This document shows, one piece after another, positions 21,998 to 30,318 of a DNA stretch of 64,000 nucleotides. Below the pieces are notes generated by a model that was given only the letters and a program-made list of their open reading frames with translations, did no database searches and was not told the origin of the DNA. The DNA is from a virus. The first letter of the stretch is position 1, and each line of letters begins with the position of its first letter. The DNA is taken from positions 1-64,000 of IMG/VR virus record IMGVR_UViG_3300037346_000419; one strand, written 5' to 3'. The position numbers and the translations under genes are program-made.

Positions 21998-22112
21998 TTT
22001 TTAATATTTTTATAATTTCTTCAATTTCAAACTTTTCATCAGTACCTAACCTATCAGACCAACTTACTAAGTTTTCTAATCTTTCGATACCTATTTTTAC
22101 ATTTTTTGGCAT
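21984..22112 (-). CDS. Small hypothetical protein (42 aa)
   Basis: A short helical, charged product beginning MPKNVKIGIERLENLVSWS. Its 3' end overlaps the helicase start (the helicase ATG lies inside its last codons), and its start lies just before the stop of the upstream 82-residue gene. Such tight coupling supports a real gene. Function unknown. Confidence 0.5.
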   Translation of the reverse strand: MPKNVKIGIERLENLVSWSDRLGTDEKFEIEEIIKILKNDSK

Positions 22113-22113
22113 A

Positions 22114-22362
22114 TTATAATATTTCTATAGTTAAATGAACCCATTCATCAATTATTTCAACTTCTGTTTTAACTTTATCTTTAAAAGTAACTATAACTTC
22201 ATGTTGAATCTGTCTAGCATCTTCTATATCAATTCTTGATGCTTTTTCTCTTCCTACATCTCCATTTTCTCTGGTTATATAAGTTATTGTGTTTTCATCT
22301 GCATCATCTAAATATAGATTAGTCATTAATGTATCAATGAACTTTTTTATATCTTCTTTCAT
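22114..22362 (-). CDS. Hypothetical protein (82 aa)
   Basis: Not recognised. An acidic small protein with predicted helix at the N-terminus (MKEDIKKFIDTLMTNLY) and strands after it. It overlaps the upstream secreted-protein gene by 4 bases and lies directly before the helicase, so it is probably cotranscribed with it. Confidence 0.55.
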   Translation of the reverse strand: MKEDIKKFIDTLMTNLYLDDADENTITYITRENGDVGREKASRIDIEDARQIQHEVIVTFKDKVKTEVEIIDEWVHLTIEIL

Positions 22363-22598
22363 GGTCTTTTTTTAAGTGCTAAAGCAAATCCTCTTTTATA
22401 CCCATCTTTATAGGTATCTTCATCTAAAACAATCATTGGACACATTGGAACAATTCCTAAAAAAGTACAATTATATTTATCAAAACACCAACCTTCAGTA
22501 TAACCTTTTTTAAATCCTTCACAATAAGTTCCTGTTGTGTTATAAGCGTTTATATTTAACATATAAACGCTTAAACATATTAATATTAATTTTCGCAT
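22359..22598 (-). CDS. Small secreted or periplasmic protein (79 aa)
   Basis: The N-terminus MRKLILICLSVYMLNINA has a basic end, a hydrophobic core and an Ala at the likely cleavage site, so it looks like a signal peptide. The mature part has four cysteines (EGFKKGYTEGWCFDKYNC and later), suited to disulfides outside the cytoplasm. Repeated aromatic/glycine pairs (GFKKGY, GYKRGF) suggest an internal repeat. Exported phage proteins of this kind often alter the infected cell's envelope; that is inference. Confidence 0.6.
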   Translation of the reverse strand: MRKLILICLSVYMLNINAYNTTGTYCEGFKKGYTEGWCFDKYNCTFLGIVPMCPMIVLDEDTYKDGYKRGFALALKKRP

Positions 22599-23530
22599 AA
22601 TTTTTTTATTTTAGCATATATTTCAGTCCAAGTTGGTAAACCCATAATACACTTATCATCAATATAAACATCTGCTGAAATTTTTCTACAATCTGCTCCA
22701 AACTTTTGAATAAGATGTGGCATATTACAATTTATATAATCATATTGTATGTCATTTTTATCTAAAAAAGCTATTGCAGCTCGTATTGTTGAAAATCTTT
22801 TCATATCATCTTTATAATTTTGAGTATTACAAGCTTTTACTGAAAGTATATCACCATTTAATGAAGAAATCCAATAATAATAATCTTCCTGATAAATTGA
22901 ATTTTGTCTTACAAGCATTTCTAAATAACCTTTCCAAGTTACATAACCTTGAGCATCAGTTCCTGTTATATTAAAGTAATCTGCAACTTCACTAAAGTGT
23001 TCTTCTTTTATATTACTTATTTTCTCTATAGCTTTTCCATCATATGTTCTAAATAAAAATTTATCTAATAACTTAATAGAATGACCATCATTATAAAACA
23101 TCATATGCTTTTGATTTTCAGCTTTACCAATATAAAAATTTCTTATATAATCACAATCCTTGATGATTTCACCAACAGTAAATACTACACCATCTGACAA
23201 TCTTTTTATAGAGTGAATATGATGGGAAAAATTTGAATTTAAATAATATTCTGCATTATATAGACCATCTCCTTTTCCATAAAAGCTCATTAATCCACTC
23301 ACAGGATTAAGTATATAATGACCATTATATCCATTTATTTCTATTATCTCATAATCTTTTTCAACAACTTTTTCCCAAAATTCTGGATTGTTTTCTACTA
23401 AATGAGAAGAAATTTCTGAAAACGTACCACTTCCATTAAAATTGTAAATATTTCTACCTTCTAAGAAATTTACTACAGTATTTAATTTAACACTTCCTGG
23501 ATATTTTTTAATTAATTTATATTTTTTCAT
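22586..23530 (-). CDS. Hypothetical protein with HAD-like C-terminus and an inserted polymerase-derived segment
   Basis: Residues 1-165 are not recognised. The C-terminus (YDYINCNMP, then KISADVYIDDKCIMGLPTW) resembles the end of small HAD-type hydrolases, but no N-terminal DxD nucleophile is seen, so activity is doubtful. In the middle a phage motif of the type TxDGKxIyxxDxYYW is broken: TYDGKAI is followed by 44 foreign residues and then YQEDYYYW. The foreign stretch is encoded by a 129-bp exact copy of the RNA polymerase gene plus a few bases, and stays in frame. Removing it restores a continuous motif. It overlaps both neighbours by about 13 bases. Confidence 0.7.
   Translation of the reverse strand: MKKYKLIKKYPGSVKLNTVVNFLEGRNIYNFNGSGTFSEISSHLVENNPEFWEKVVEKDYEIIEINGYNGHYILNPVSGLMSFYGKGDGLYNAEYYLNSNFSHHIHSIKRLSDGVVFTVGEIIKDCDYIRNFYIGKAENQKHMMFYNDGHSIKLLDKFLFRTYDGKAIEKISNIKEEHFSEVADYFNITGTDAQGYVTWKGYLEMLVRQNSIYQEDYYYWISSLNGDILSVKACNTQNYKDDMKRFSTIRAAIAFLDKNDIQYDYINCNMPHLIQKFGADCRKISADVYIDDKCIMGLPTWTEIYAKIKKLCEN
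22900..23028 (-). repeat. Recipient copy of the 129-bp exact duplication
   Basis: The - strand here is identical to + strand 5405-5533 with no mismatch, while sequences on both sides differ completely. The reading frame of the protein is the same in both copies. The insertion lies between codons for KAI and YQED of the 314-residue protein. Confidence 0.95.
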
Positions 23531-23708
23531 ATTTTATTTTTTCTAATTTAAATTCATATTTATCTCCAACTTTAGTTTCAATTATACCTGTCTTAAAGTC
23601 TATATTTTTTATTTCTTTATATATTTCACTATGAGGTATTTTTAATTTTTCACAAACTGCTTTTCTAAACATACTTCCTGCAATTCCATTTAATTTATAT
23701 GCGTTCAT
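23517..23708 (-). CDS. Small hypothetical protein (63 aa)
   Basis: Not recognised. Starts MNAYKLNGIAGSMFRKAVCE and has a lysine-rich second half. Overlaps the kinase gene upstream (4 bases) and the 314-residue gene downstream (14 bases), so it belongs to the same transcript. Confidence 0.5.
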   Translation of the reverse strand: MNAYKLNGIAGSMFRKAVCEKLKIPHSEIYKEIKNIDFKTGIIETKVGDKYEFKLEKIKYEKI

Positions 23709-24541
23709 ATTATTTTTTCTTTAATTAAAATTTCTTTTACTTTTTCGATTAACTTTTCAATAGTACCATTATTATCAATTACATAATCAAACTCTGCATT
23801 ATCTAAGCTTGCTTCGGATTTATGTTCATTAGACATTTCCACCATAGTTTTAGTACCTCTATTAACTCTAATAGTAATTCCATTTTCATCTTTAATAGCT
23901 TTTAACTCATTTGGGAAGCGCATATCAGTAATTATCCAATTAGGATAAATATCAATTATATCATTTTCATGAGGTTCATAATTTTCATTTACATTTTCTC
24001 CTGCTAGTTTGTGTTTTATATTTAAAAAAGATTTATACTCACTCATTAAAGCATTAACCCAAATATTTGGATGTATAATTTGTCTTCCACATTCAGTGCC
24101 TAATAATTGAAGTAAAAGTCTAGGTGTAAGTTTAACTATATACCATTTTAAATTATTAGCAATGTTTTTGTTGCCTCCTAAGTAAGGAACTAATACATTA
24201 TCTTCATTATAAAATAAAGTTTTAGTATAATACCACCATTCTTCTCCTAATTCTTTCTCTTTAAATTCTCTATCTTCTAGTTGTTCTCTAGTACAATTAA
24301 GTAATAAACAAACTATATCTTTTAATTTATCAGCAAATTTTTTATTTTCCCAATTTGTTTCTTCTGGAAAATTTAAAGGTTCATTAGATTGTAAAAAATC
24401 TACACAATCTTTTATTGTAGTGGGTTTTCCAAAAGGTGTATTTCCTATATAAGCTTGACCCTCTTGGTCAATTAACCACTGTATTATCTTTCCAACTGTA
24501 TCTTTTCCTGAACCTAGTTTCCCTGAAATTCCAATTATCAT
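23705..24541 (-). CDS. Deoxynucleoside monophosphate kinase
   Basis: Transfers phosphate from ATP to dNMPs. Seen: the P-loop GISGKLGSGKDTVG at residues 4-17, and WIITDMRFPNELKAI followed by an Arg-rich strand and HKSEASLD, a pattern of phage T4 gp1-like dNMP kinases. At 278 residues it is longer than cellular dNMP kinases, with an insert in the middle. Its ATGA overlaps the gene before it. It completes dNTP supply with dUTPase and the class II reductase. Confidence 0.82.
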   Translation of the reverse strand: MIIGISGKLGSGKDTVGKIIQWLIDQEGQAYIGNTPFGKPTTIKDCVDFLQSNEPLNFPEETNWENKKFADKLKDIVCLLLNCTREQLEDREFKEKELGEEWWYYTKTLFYNEDNVLVPYLGGNKNIANNLKWYIVKLTPRLLLQLLGTECGRQIIHPNIWVNALMSEYKSFLNIKHKLAGENVNENYEPHENDIIDIYPNWIITDMRFPNELKAIKDENGITIRVNRGTKTMVEMSNEHKSEASLDNAEFDYVIDNNGTIEKLIEKVKEILIKEKII

Positions 24542-25158
24542 GTTATATCTCTCCCTCTATTAAAATATTTTTTATCACTTTCTGGCCAATTAAATATTTC
24601 TTCTACATTTACTAGAGGTAAATCTAATTCAATATCATCAAAATCTTCAACAGTCATTAATGTTCCAAAAGTTTCATTTATAGTATTAATATATTTTTGT
24701 TTATAATCTGAATTTTTTAAAAGAACATTTCTTTCTTTATCTTTAGAAACTGAAAATAATAATTTTAACTCTTCAGAATTATACATCTCACTATATTTTC
24801 CTTTTATAAAACTATCATAAGCTTTATGAAATCTTTCAGGAATTTCTATTACTAACATGTGTCTATTTGAATTAATAAAATCAGCTTCATAACTATAATC
24901 TGTTACATAAGATGGATGTTTTCTTAAATTCACTAAAGCTGTATTTGTTATTTCAGGTTTGTAATTTTTATTAAACATTACAATAATATTTTTACCTTGA
25001 TTTAAATTTGAACCATTTAGAGTAATATCATGAATACCAACTGCCATTTTCCAAAATATATTAAAATTTAACACAAAATCATCACCATAACCTCTCAAAC
25101 TTGGCATTAAATATTTATAAGTTTTATTTATATATGTGCCATTATCTAATAATTCCAT
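24538..25158 (-). CDS. Conserved-type hypothetical protein (206 aa)
   Basis: Not recognised. A soluble mixed alpha/beta protein with an acidic C-terminal region (EDFDDIELDLPLVNVEE). It lies between a PD-(D/E)XK nuclease and the dNMP kinase, overlapping the latter by 4 bases, so a part in DNA metabolism is possible but not shown. Confidence 0.6.
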   Translation of the reverse strand: MELLDNGTYINKTYKYLMPSLRGYGDDFVLNFNIFWKMAVGIHDITLNGSNLNQGKNIIVMFNKNYKPEITNTALVNLRKHPSYVTDYSYEADFINSNRHMLVIEIPERFHKAYDSFIKGKYSEMYNSEELKLLFSVSKDKERNVLLKNSDYKQKYINTINETFGTLMTVEDFDDIELDLPLVNVEEIFNWPESDKKYFNRGRDIT

Positions 25159-25161
25159 ATT

Positions 25162-25989
25162 TTATATATTCATACATATTTCATAGGTTAAAGAATTATA
25201 ATAAACTTCAGACTTCTCTGTTCTTGATTTCAAAAATATAATATCTTCTGGCATATTATTTTCTAATTTGTAAGTTTTAATTCTTTGTTGAAGTGTTAGG
25301 TTTTTAATTGCTTCTTCTGAAGTGTAAAAAGCTTCTAACTCATAAGCACTTAAATTTCTAGTAGCTAATTCTAGTAATTCAGGAGGAGTTGGCATTAACA
25401 CATAATCTAAAAAAGCATCTAAAGCATCATATAAATGACAATAAGATATTAATTGCCATTTGTAAACACTATCAATTCCTGTTTTGTTCTTAAAACTTTT
25501 CCAAGTTTCAGGAACTTTACAATCCCTAATTATATCATGATACTTAATATCACACTCACCAGTTAAAAAACCTTTTGAAATTCTTTCAGTATTTTTAATA
25601 TATTCAGTATTATTTAATTGACTTATTATAGATATTGCTCCATCTTCACAATATCTGCCTTTCTGTAAACTAAAAGTACCTTCTAATAAACTTGCATCAA
25701 AGAATTTATAATTATTTTCTAACCACAGTTCTTGTAAGTAAGTTTTTGCCCCATCTGGTAAAGGGTCTTCTACACTATTTGTATAATCTTTTTGTAATTT
25801 AATAACATCTCTAGCAACTAACATTATACCATTAGTTTCAGAATAATCAATTAATTTATCTGGATTATAATCAGTTTTTAATTTTTCTTGGACTTTATTT
25901 TTCAATATATCCGTAGCTTTCTCTAATTCCATTTTATCAAAAAATGGCCTATTAGTACAAACTCTATGTGAACTTGAAGCTCTAATCAT
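25162..25989 (-). CDS. PD-(D/E)XK nuclease (RecB/Cas4-like)
   Basis: The core motifs are seen: KGRYCEDGAIS (Glu of motif I), GECDIKYHDIIRDCKVP (Asp, then Asp-x-Lys of motifs II-III) and YKWQLISYCHLY (the QxxxY-type motif IV). It is 275 residues, a usual size for phage exonucleases of this superfamily. It probably processes DNA ends in recombination with the neighbouring Holliday-junction-type nuclease and the Sak4-like ATPase. Overlaps the downstream-nuclease gene by 8 bases. Confidence 0.82.
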   Translation of the reverse strand: MIRASSSHRVCTNRPFFDKMELEKATDILKNKVQEKLKTDYNPDKLIDYSETNGIMLVARDVIKLQKDYTNSVEDPLPDGAKTYLQELWLENNYKFFDASLLEGTFSLQKGRYCEDGAISIISQLNNTEYIKNTERISKGFLTGECDIKYHDIIRDCKVPETWKSFKNKTGIDSVYKWQLISYCHLYDALDAFLDYVLMPTPPELLELATRNLSAYELEAFYTSEEAIKNLTLQQRIKTYKLENNMPEDIIFLKSRTEKSEVYYNSLTYEICMNI

Positions 25990-26377
25990 TTTTGTTTTTT
26001 ATATCTAAGATTTTTTTAAAATCTTCAAAACTCATATACACTAAATCATCTAACTCTTGTCTTTTATTGCCTTGACCTACTGTTTTTCTATGAATTACTA
26101 TTGTAGGTAATTCGTGTTCTATTTTTGTAGGTGGCATAAGTTCTTTTATTTGATTTTTTGTGTATTCTATAACATTTTTAATATTTAAACCTCTGTCATA
26201 CCCCACTTTTACTTGAACATTAAATGGTAAATTTGTTAAATCTATACCACAATTGTCATGTAATCTGCTTTCTAACCTAGAAGTTTGACAGAAAATGTAG
26301 CCAAGTTCTCTAAATAACTTGGCATACAATCTTTCTCCATTACTTCCTTTTCTTTTATTTGTTTTTCCTTGTCCCAT
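25982..26377 (-). CDS. Holliday junction resolvase-like nuclease
   Basis: 131 residues with the Hjc-type PD-(D/E)XK layout: GSNGERLYAKLFRELGY (Glu), CGIDLTNLPFNVQVKVG (catalytic Asp, then Gln-x-Lys). It probably cuts branched DNA before packaging. It starts 3 bases after the stop of the last gene of the ubiquitin-like cassette. Confidence 0.78.
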   Translation of the reverse strand: MGQGKTNKRKGSNGERLYAKLFRELGYIFCQTSRLESRLHDNCGIDLTNLPFNVQVKVGYDRGLNIKNVIEYTKNQIKELMPPTKIEHELPTIVIHRKTVGQGNKRQELDDLVYMSFEDFKKILDIKNKND

Positions 26378-26380
26378 GTT

Positions 26381-27274
26381 TTAAAAAGGTAAATCTATTG
26401 GATTAATACTATTAGTACTGCTAGAATCAATAGGGTCAATTCCAGCTATATATGCTGGATGAGGTAGATTTATATTATTAATATCATCAGAAAGATTATT
26501 AGATATTATATCTGAATTAAAAAAGCTATTTATTGCATCACTATTTAAATTCATTTGAAATAACGCTTTTTTAATTTCTTTAAGTTTACTTCTTTCTGTG
26601 TCTCGAAATGACAAAACAACTAAATTTTCTTCTTTACAAAAATCAGATAATATATCATTTTCAACTATATTGTTTAATTCTGTTATACTATTAAAATTTT
26701 CTTCAAAACCTTTTGAAAACAACTCTTCATCTATACTTTTTGTACTTTTAAATTGTACTGAAATACCTTTTTCATAACAACTATTTATTAAGTCTTTTTC
26801 TACTTTTTTATAAAAACTTTTATATATAGGATTTAATAAAAACTCAGTTGCTACAAGTAATTTAAAATATTTATATATGGGGACATCATTATCAAAAATT
26901 TGGTTTCTTTCATAATTTTTACAACACAAAATTAATAAGATGTTTTCTTTATCATCTAAAATAGAATAGTGACCTGAAGAAATTTCAACATCTTTCCCTT
27001 GAACTTTAAATCCATATTTTCGTATTCTATCTTTATATTTAAAGTTTTTTAAAAATTCACTATAAGTTTTTGTTTTATAAAATCTAATACTTAAATGTTT
27101 ATAATAAAATTTAATATCAGTTAAAACAGGAAGAAAAACTGAGATGTTAAAAGGGCTTATATACATAGTATCATCACAAATTGTATAATAAGGCATATAT
27201 TCTCCCAAACTTTTCACTCCTATTTTTAAAATATCAGGGTGTGCTTGAGCATCATAAATTTTGTCTATAATCAT
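26381..27274 (-). CDS. Unknown protein linked to the ubiquitin-like cassette (297 aa)
   Basis: Not recognised. It has strand-rich sequence in the first 130 residues with a CC pair (LLILCCKNYERNQIF), helices in the middle, and an Asn/Ser/Asp-rich, low-complexity C-terminal tail. It overlaps the E1-like gene by 4 bases, so it is translated with it and may be a substrate, partner or extra enzyme of the conjugation system. Confidence 0.55.
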   Translation of the reverse strand: MIIDKIYDAQAHPDILKIGVKSLGEYMPYYTICDDTMYISPFNISVFLPVLTDIKFYYKHLSIRFYKTKTYSEFLKNFKYKDRIRKYGFKVQGKDVEISSGHYSILDDKENILLILCCKNYERNQIFDNDVPIYKYFKLLVATEFLLNPIYKSFYKKVEKDLINSCYEKGISVQFKSTKSIDEELFSKGFEENFNSITELNNIVENDILSDFCKEENLVVLSFRDTERSKLKEIKKALFQMNLNSDAINSFFNSDIISNNLSDDINNINLPHPAYIAGIDPIDSSSTNSINPIDLPF

Positions 27275-27957
27275 GATATAACATTTGTATATGTGACTGG
27301 AATAAAAAACTCATAAAAAAATGGTATATCCCTAACTTTTTCTCTTTCATGAATATTTGTTAAATGATTTGTAAAAAAAGCTGTCATTAAAGAACCTATC
27401 ATTGCTGCACAATGACTTGTCTGTTTTAATGTGCATGGTGCATCTTCTACTTCATCATCATCAAAAAGATATTTTTCATACTCTTCAATTTTATCTGGAG
27501 TCACACAAAATATTTGTAATTGTTCTAATTCCAATCTACCATCTATGAAAATAGGAGTTACAGGACAATTAGGAATACTTTTTTTCCAAACTTCAAACAT
27601 ATCTTTTCTAGCTTTCATATTATCAAAAGCAGAAAACATAAAATAATGTGTAGGAGAATTTCTATCAATTTTTTCATTAAAAATATGAGGTGTTTTACCA
27701 CAAAATTCATAAATAATATTACTAATAGCATTTACTTTTGGTATGCCTAAATCTTTTACTTTAAACATTTGACCTCCCATATTATGTTCTTCTATTAAAT
27801 CATCATCATAAATAACACAATTATTTCCTATTCTACTAAGAAAAAAACTTAACCATGTGCCAATACCTCCTGCACCCCCTATCATTACTGTTTCAGGATT
27901 TTCAGAAAACCATAAAGCATCTTTAAATCTATTATACTGCGCTTCCATATTCTTCAA
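27271..27957 (-). CDS. E1/ThiF-like activating enzyme
   Basis: Adenylates the C-terminus of a ubiquitin-like protein. Seen: nucleotide-binding MIGGAGGIGTW at residues 25-35, YDDDLIEEHNMGGQMF at 50-65 (the Asp and Asn-x-x-x-Gln of ThiF/E1 adenylation domains), and APCTLKQTSHC with candidate catalytic cysteines C175 and C183. At 228 residues it is a minimal adenylation domain. It overlaps the JAB gene by 26 bases and the 297-residue gene by 4. Confidence 0.88.
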   Translation of the reverse strand: MKNMEAQYNRFKDALWFSENPETVMIGGAGGIGTWLSFFLSRIGNNCVIYDDDLIEEHNMGGQMFKVKDLGIPKVNAISNIIYEFCGKTPHIFNEKIDRNSPTHYFMFSAFDNMKARKDMFEVWKKSIPNCPVTPIFIDGRLELEQLQIFCVTPDKIEEYEKYLFDDDEVEDAPCTLKQTSHCAAMIGSLMTAFFTNHLTNIHEREKVRDIPFFYEFFIPVTYTNVIS

Positions 27958-29182
27958 ATTTTTGTAAGAAAAACTTTATTGCTAATTTTATTTTACTAAC
28001 AACTTTATATTCTATTTCTAACTCTTCAAGTTCTTCAACTATACGATTTGTAATGTAAATAAAATTTTCATCGTCTTCTTCTTCTGTAAACATATTTTTA
28101 TATAAAGGTACAAAATTCTCTAATATTTGTCTACAAATTTCTTCTATTTTTACTGCTCCAATTGTCACATTTAATTCTAAATCTTCTAAAACATCATCAA
28201 TAGTTTTTGTATCATCTTCTTTAGTATTAGTATAATTTAATAAAGCATAAATAAAATCTTGTATTAAATCTAATTCATCTTCTTCTAAAAAAGTATCATT
28301 ATCAATTTCTTCAAAATCTATGTCATCAACAAATTCTTGAAATAAATCAATTTGTTTTTTATTTGTAGTGACAACTTTTGTTAAAGGACTATTAGGAATT
28401 ATAGGATTATTTGGGATAATGTTTGCAAAACCTTTAATAGGATTTCTATTTTGAGGAGGAAAAGTTTGAACATAAATAGGTTTTTCAGCTTTCTTTATAA
28501 TAGCTTCTACTCCTTCTTTAAATTCTTGATTAACTATTATTTCTTCTTGTTCAGATATAATGTCACAATTATAAATAAATAATTTTTCTTTTTTAAATTT
28601 TAAATCTTCTTTAGATATTGTATATTTTTTACCATTTTCATCTAAAGAAATATATGGTGTTTTTGTAATATCTTTTTGTATAGCTCCTCTAAAAGCAACT
28701 TTAGCTTCAAAATCCATATAGTTATTTACTATTAAAGAAAGATAAAAATTGTGAGAATCTGAATTATCATTTAATTCACTCATATCTGTTCCAGAGAAAA
28801 AAACATTCATTGTATTGTGGCTATGTATATGCCCAATTTTCCAATTCATTCTTTCTTCATCTTTCATCATATAATCTACAAATCTATTATCAAATTCGTA
28901 TTCTGTAAAAGCTTGTGTGCCTTTATCCATTGGTAAAATATCTCTTATAATAAGAAGCATATTTTCGGGTTTTCTTATAGAGCCTATTATTTCATAAAAT
29001 AATATTCCTGACCACTCTACCTTTGCTATTTTTTTACACAGGTACTTGATTTTGAATAATATTTCTTTGGATATTTCTAATTTTATTCTCTTTTCTAATT
29101 GCTCTATTGACAACGACTTGTTTATATAAATGTTGTTCGAGGGCATTACTTGCGGATTTTGTGTATTTTGGTAATAATTCAT
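27932..29182 (-). CDS. JAB/MPN+ metallo-isopeptidase
   Basis: The full JAMM zinc motif is present: E56 (VEWSGI) and H-S-H at 120-122 followed by seven residues, S130 and D133. Enzymes of this family cut after the terminal glycine of ubiquitin-like proteins or remove them from targets. The acidic C-terminal half (residues 285-400) is rich in Asp/Glu and not recognised. Its start overlaps the upstream E2-like gene by 149 bases; no ATG occurs between residue 13 and the domain, so at least about 110 bases of overlap look real. Confidence 0.88.
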   Translation of the reverse strand: MNYYQNTQNPQVMPSNNIYINKSLSIEQLEKRIKLEISKEILFKIKYLCKKIAKVEWSGILFYEIIGSIRKPENMLLIIRDILPMDKGTQAFTEYEFDNRFVDYMMKDEERMNWKIGHIHSHNTMNVFFSGTDMSELNDNSDSHNFYLSLIVNNYMDFEAKVAFRGAIQKDITKTPYISLDENGKKYTISKEDLKFKKEKLFIYNCDIISEQEEIIVNQEFKEGVEAIIKKAEKPIYVQTFPPQNRNPIKGFANIIPNNPIIPNSPLTKVVTTNKKQIDLFQEFVDDIDFEEIDNDTFLEEDELDLIQDFIYALLNYTNTKEDDTKTIDDVLEDLELNVTIGAVKIEEICRQILENFVPLYKNMFTEEEDDENFIYITNRIVEELEELEIEYKVVSKIKLAIKFFLQKFEEYGSAV

Positions 29183-30275
29183 ATTTTACTTTTATTTCTT
29201 CTTTTGTTTCTTGTTTTTTTTCATAAACTTTAAAATCTATAATTTTACTTCTAAAAATTATAGAAGGAATTAAATTTTGATTTTTCAAATCTTTATTTAT
29301 TTCTTTTACGTTTTCTTTATAATCATCTTTATTAAATTGATAGTATATATCTTCTATTTTTGTTACAATAAGATTTTTTATATTGTCATAATCAAACTTT
29401 TTAATTATATTTATTATTGTGTTTTTAAAATTATCATTTATTATAAATTTAAGACTTCTATTTTGTACTATAACACGTAAATTTTTTATATCATTCTCAT
29501 TTATATTTTTAATTAATTGAATATTTACTATATTAAACATATTTTTAGCATCAGTTCTATCTATTGATATACTACTACTTTCTGCATTTGTTATAACATC
29601 TCTCATTTTTATATGGGGGCCACCTTCTAAGGATTCCCAAGATAAATAGTTATCTAAAGTAATAATAAATAATTCAAATGCTTCAGGAGTACATTCATTT
29701 CTATTTATAGATATTATATCAGAAATTTCACTTTCTCCATAACAAAAACTTGAACTATAAAAATTTTTATTATATTTATAACTCATTGTATTAGTATGAG
29801 AGTGTCTATAAGCATTGTGAAATTCTTGTTTATTAACTGATAATCTAATACCTTTAAAATCTTTAAAAAAGATGGATGAAGTAAATTTATGTATAGGTAA
29901 AACTATTAATAAATCTTTTATAAGATGTTCTTCTTCTACACTATTTTTAATTGTGATAGAAGGATATAATATAAAAATATTTATTTGTATAGAATTTATT
30001 AAAGTATTATCTTGCTTATTAGAAAAATTATCTATAATACTTAAATTAATATCCCAATTATCTTTATGATGTGCATTTAAAATTGGAGTAATTAAATTTA
30101 TAAAATTAGAAAATCTTATTTTATTTCTAACCCCTATACCACATACATAATCTTTTTGTATTAAAGTTTTTAAAAAATTTATGTCTCTTGATTTTCCTGA
30201 TTTGTTCCAATTATTGCATAATTTAATAATTGTATTTTCATAAGTAGTTCCTATTGTGTTTATATTTAACTGCAT
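29034..30275 (-). CDS. E2-like (UBC/RWD-fold) candidate conjugating enzyme
   Basis: Residues 98-225 show a UBC-like order: strand FILYPSITIKNS with the YP turn, KGIRLSV, an HSH motif at 158-160, SFCYGESEI with candidate catalytic C178, and ESLEGGP. That pattern recalls the divergent prokaryotic E2-like proteins found next to JAB and ThiF genes. The N-terminal 95 residues and the basic C-terminal tail are not recognised. It lies between the ubiquitin-like gene (43 bases and a terminator hairpin upstream) and the JAB gene (overlapping). Assignment rests on motif order and context, so it is moderate. Confidence 0.6.
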   Translation of the reverse strand: MQLNINTIGTTYENTIIKLCNNWNKSGKSRDINFLKTLIQKDYVCGIGVRNKIRFSNFINLITPILNAHHKDNWDINLSIIDNFSNKQDNTLINSIQINIFILYPSITIKNSVEEEHLIKDLLIVLPIHKFTSSIFFKDFKGIRLSVNKQEFHNAYRHSHTNTMSYKYNKNFYSSSFCYGESEISDIISINRNECTPEAFELFIITLDNYLSWESLEGGPHIKMRDVITNAESSSISIDRTDAKNMFNIVNIQLIKNINENDIKNLRVIVQNRSLKFIINDNFKNTIINIIKKFDYDNIKNLIVTKIEDIYYQFNKDDYKENVKEINKDLKNQNLIPSIIFRSKIIDFKVYEKKQETKEEIKVKYELLPKYTKSASNALEQHLYKQVVVNRAIRKENKIRNIQRNIIQNQVPV

Positions 30276-30285
30276 AATTTTTTAA

Positions 30286-30303
30286 AGGGGTGTTTCCACC
30301 CCT
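30286..30303 (-). terminator. Hairpin terminator or attenuator inside the ubiquitin-like cassette
   Basis: Stem AGGGGTG / CACCCCT with a 4-base loop, followed on the - strand by TTTAAAAAATT. It is among the few GC-rich stretches here. It separates the ubiquitin-like gene from the E2-like gene and may make more of the former. Confidence 0.75.
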
Positions 30304-30318
30304 ATCTAATTTGTTTTT

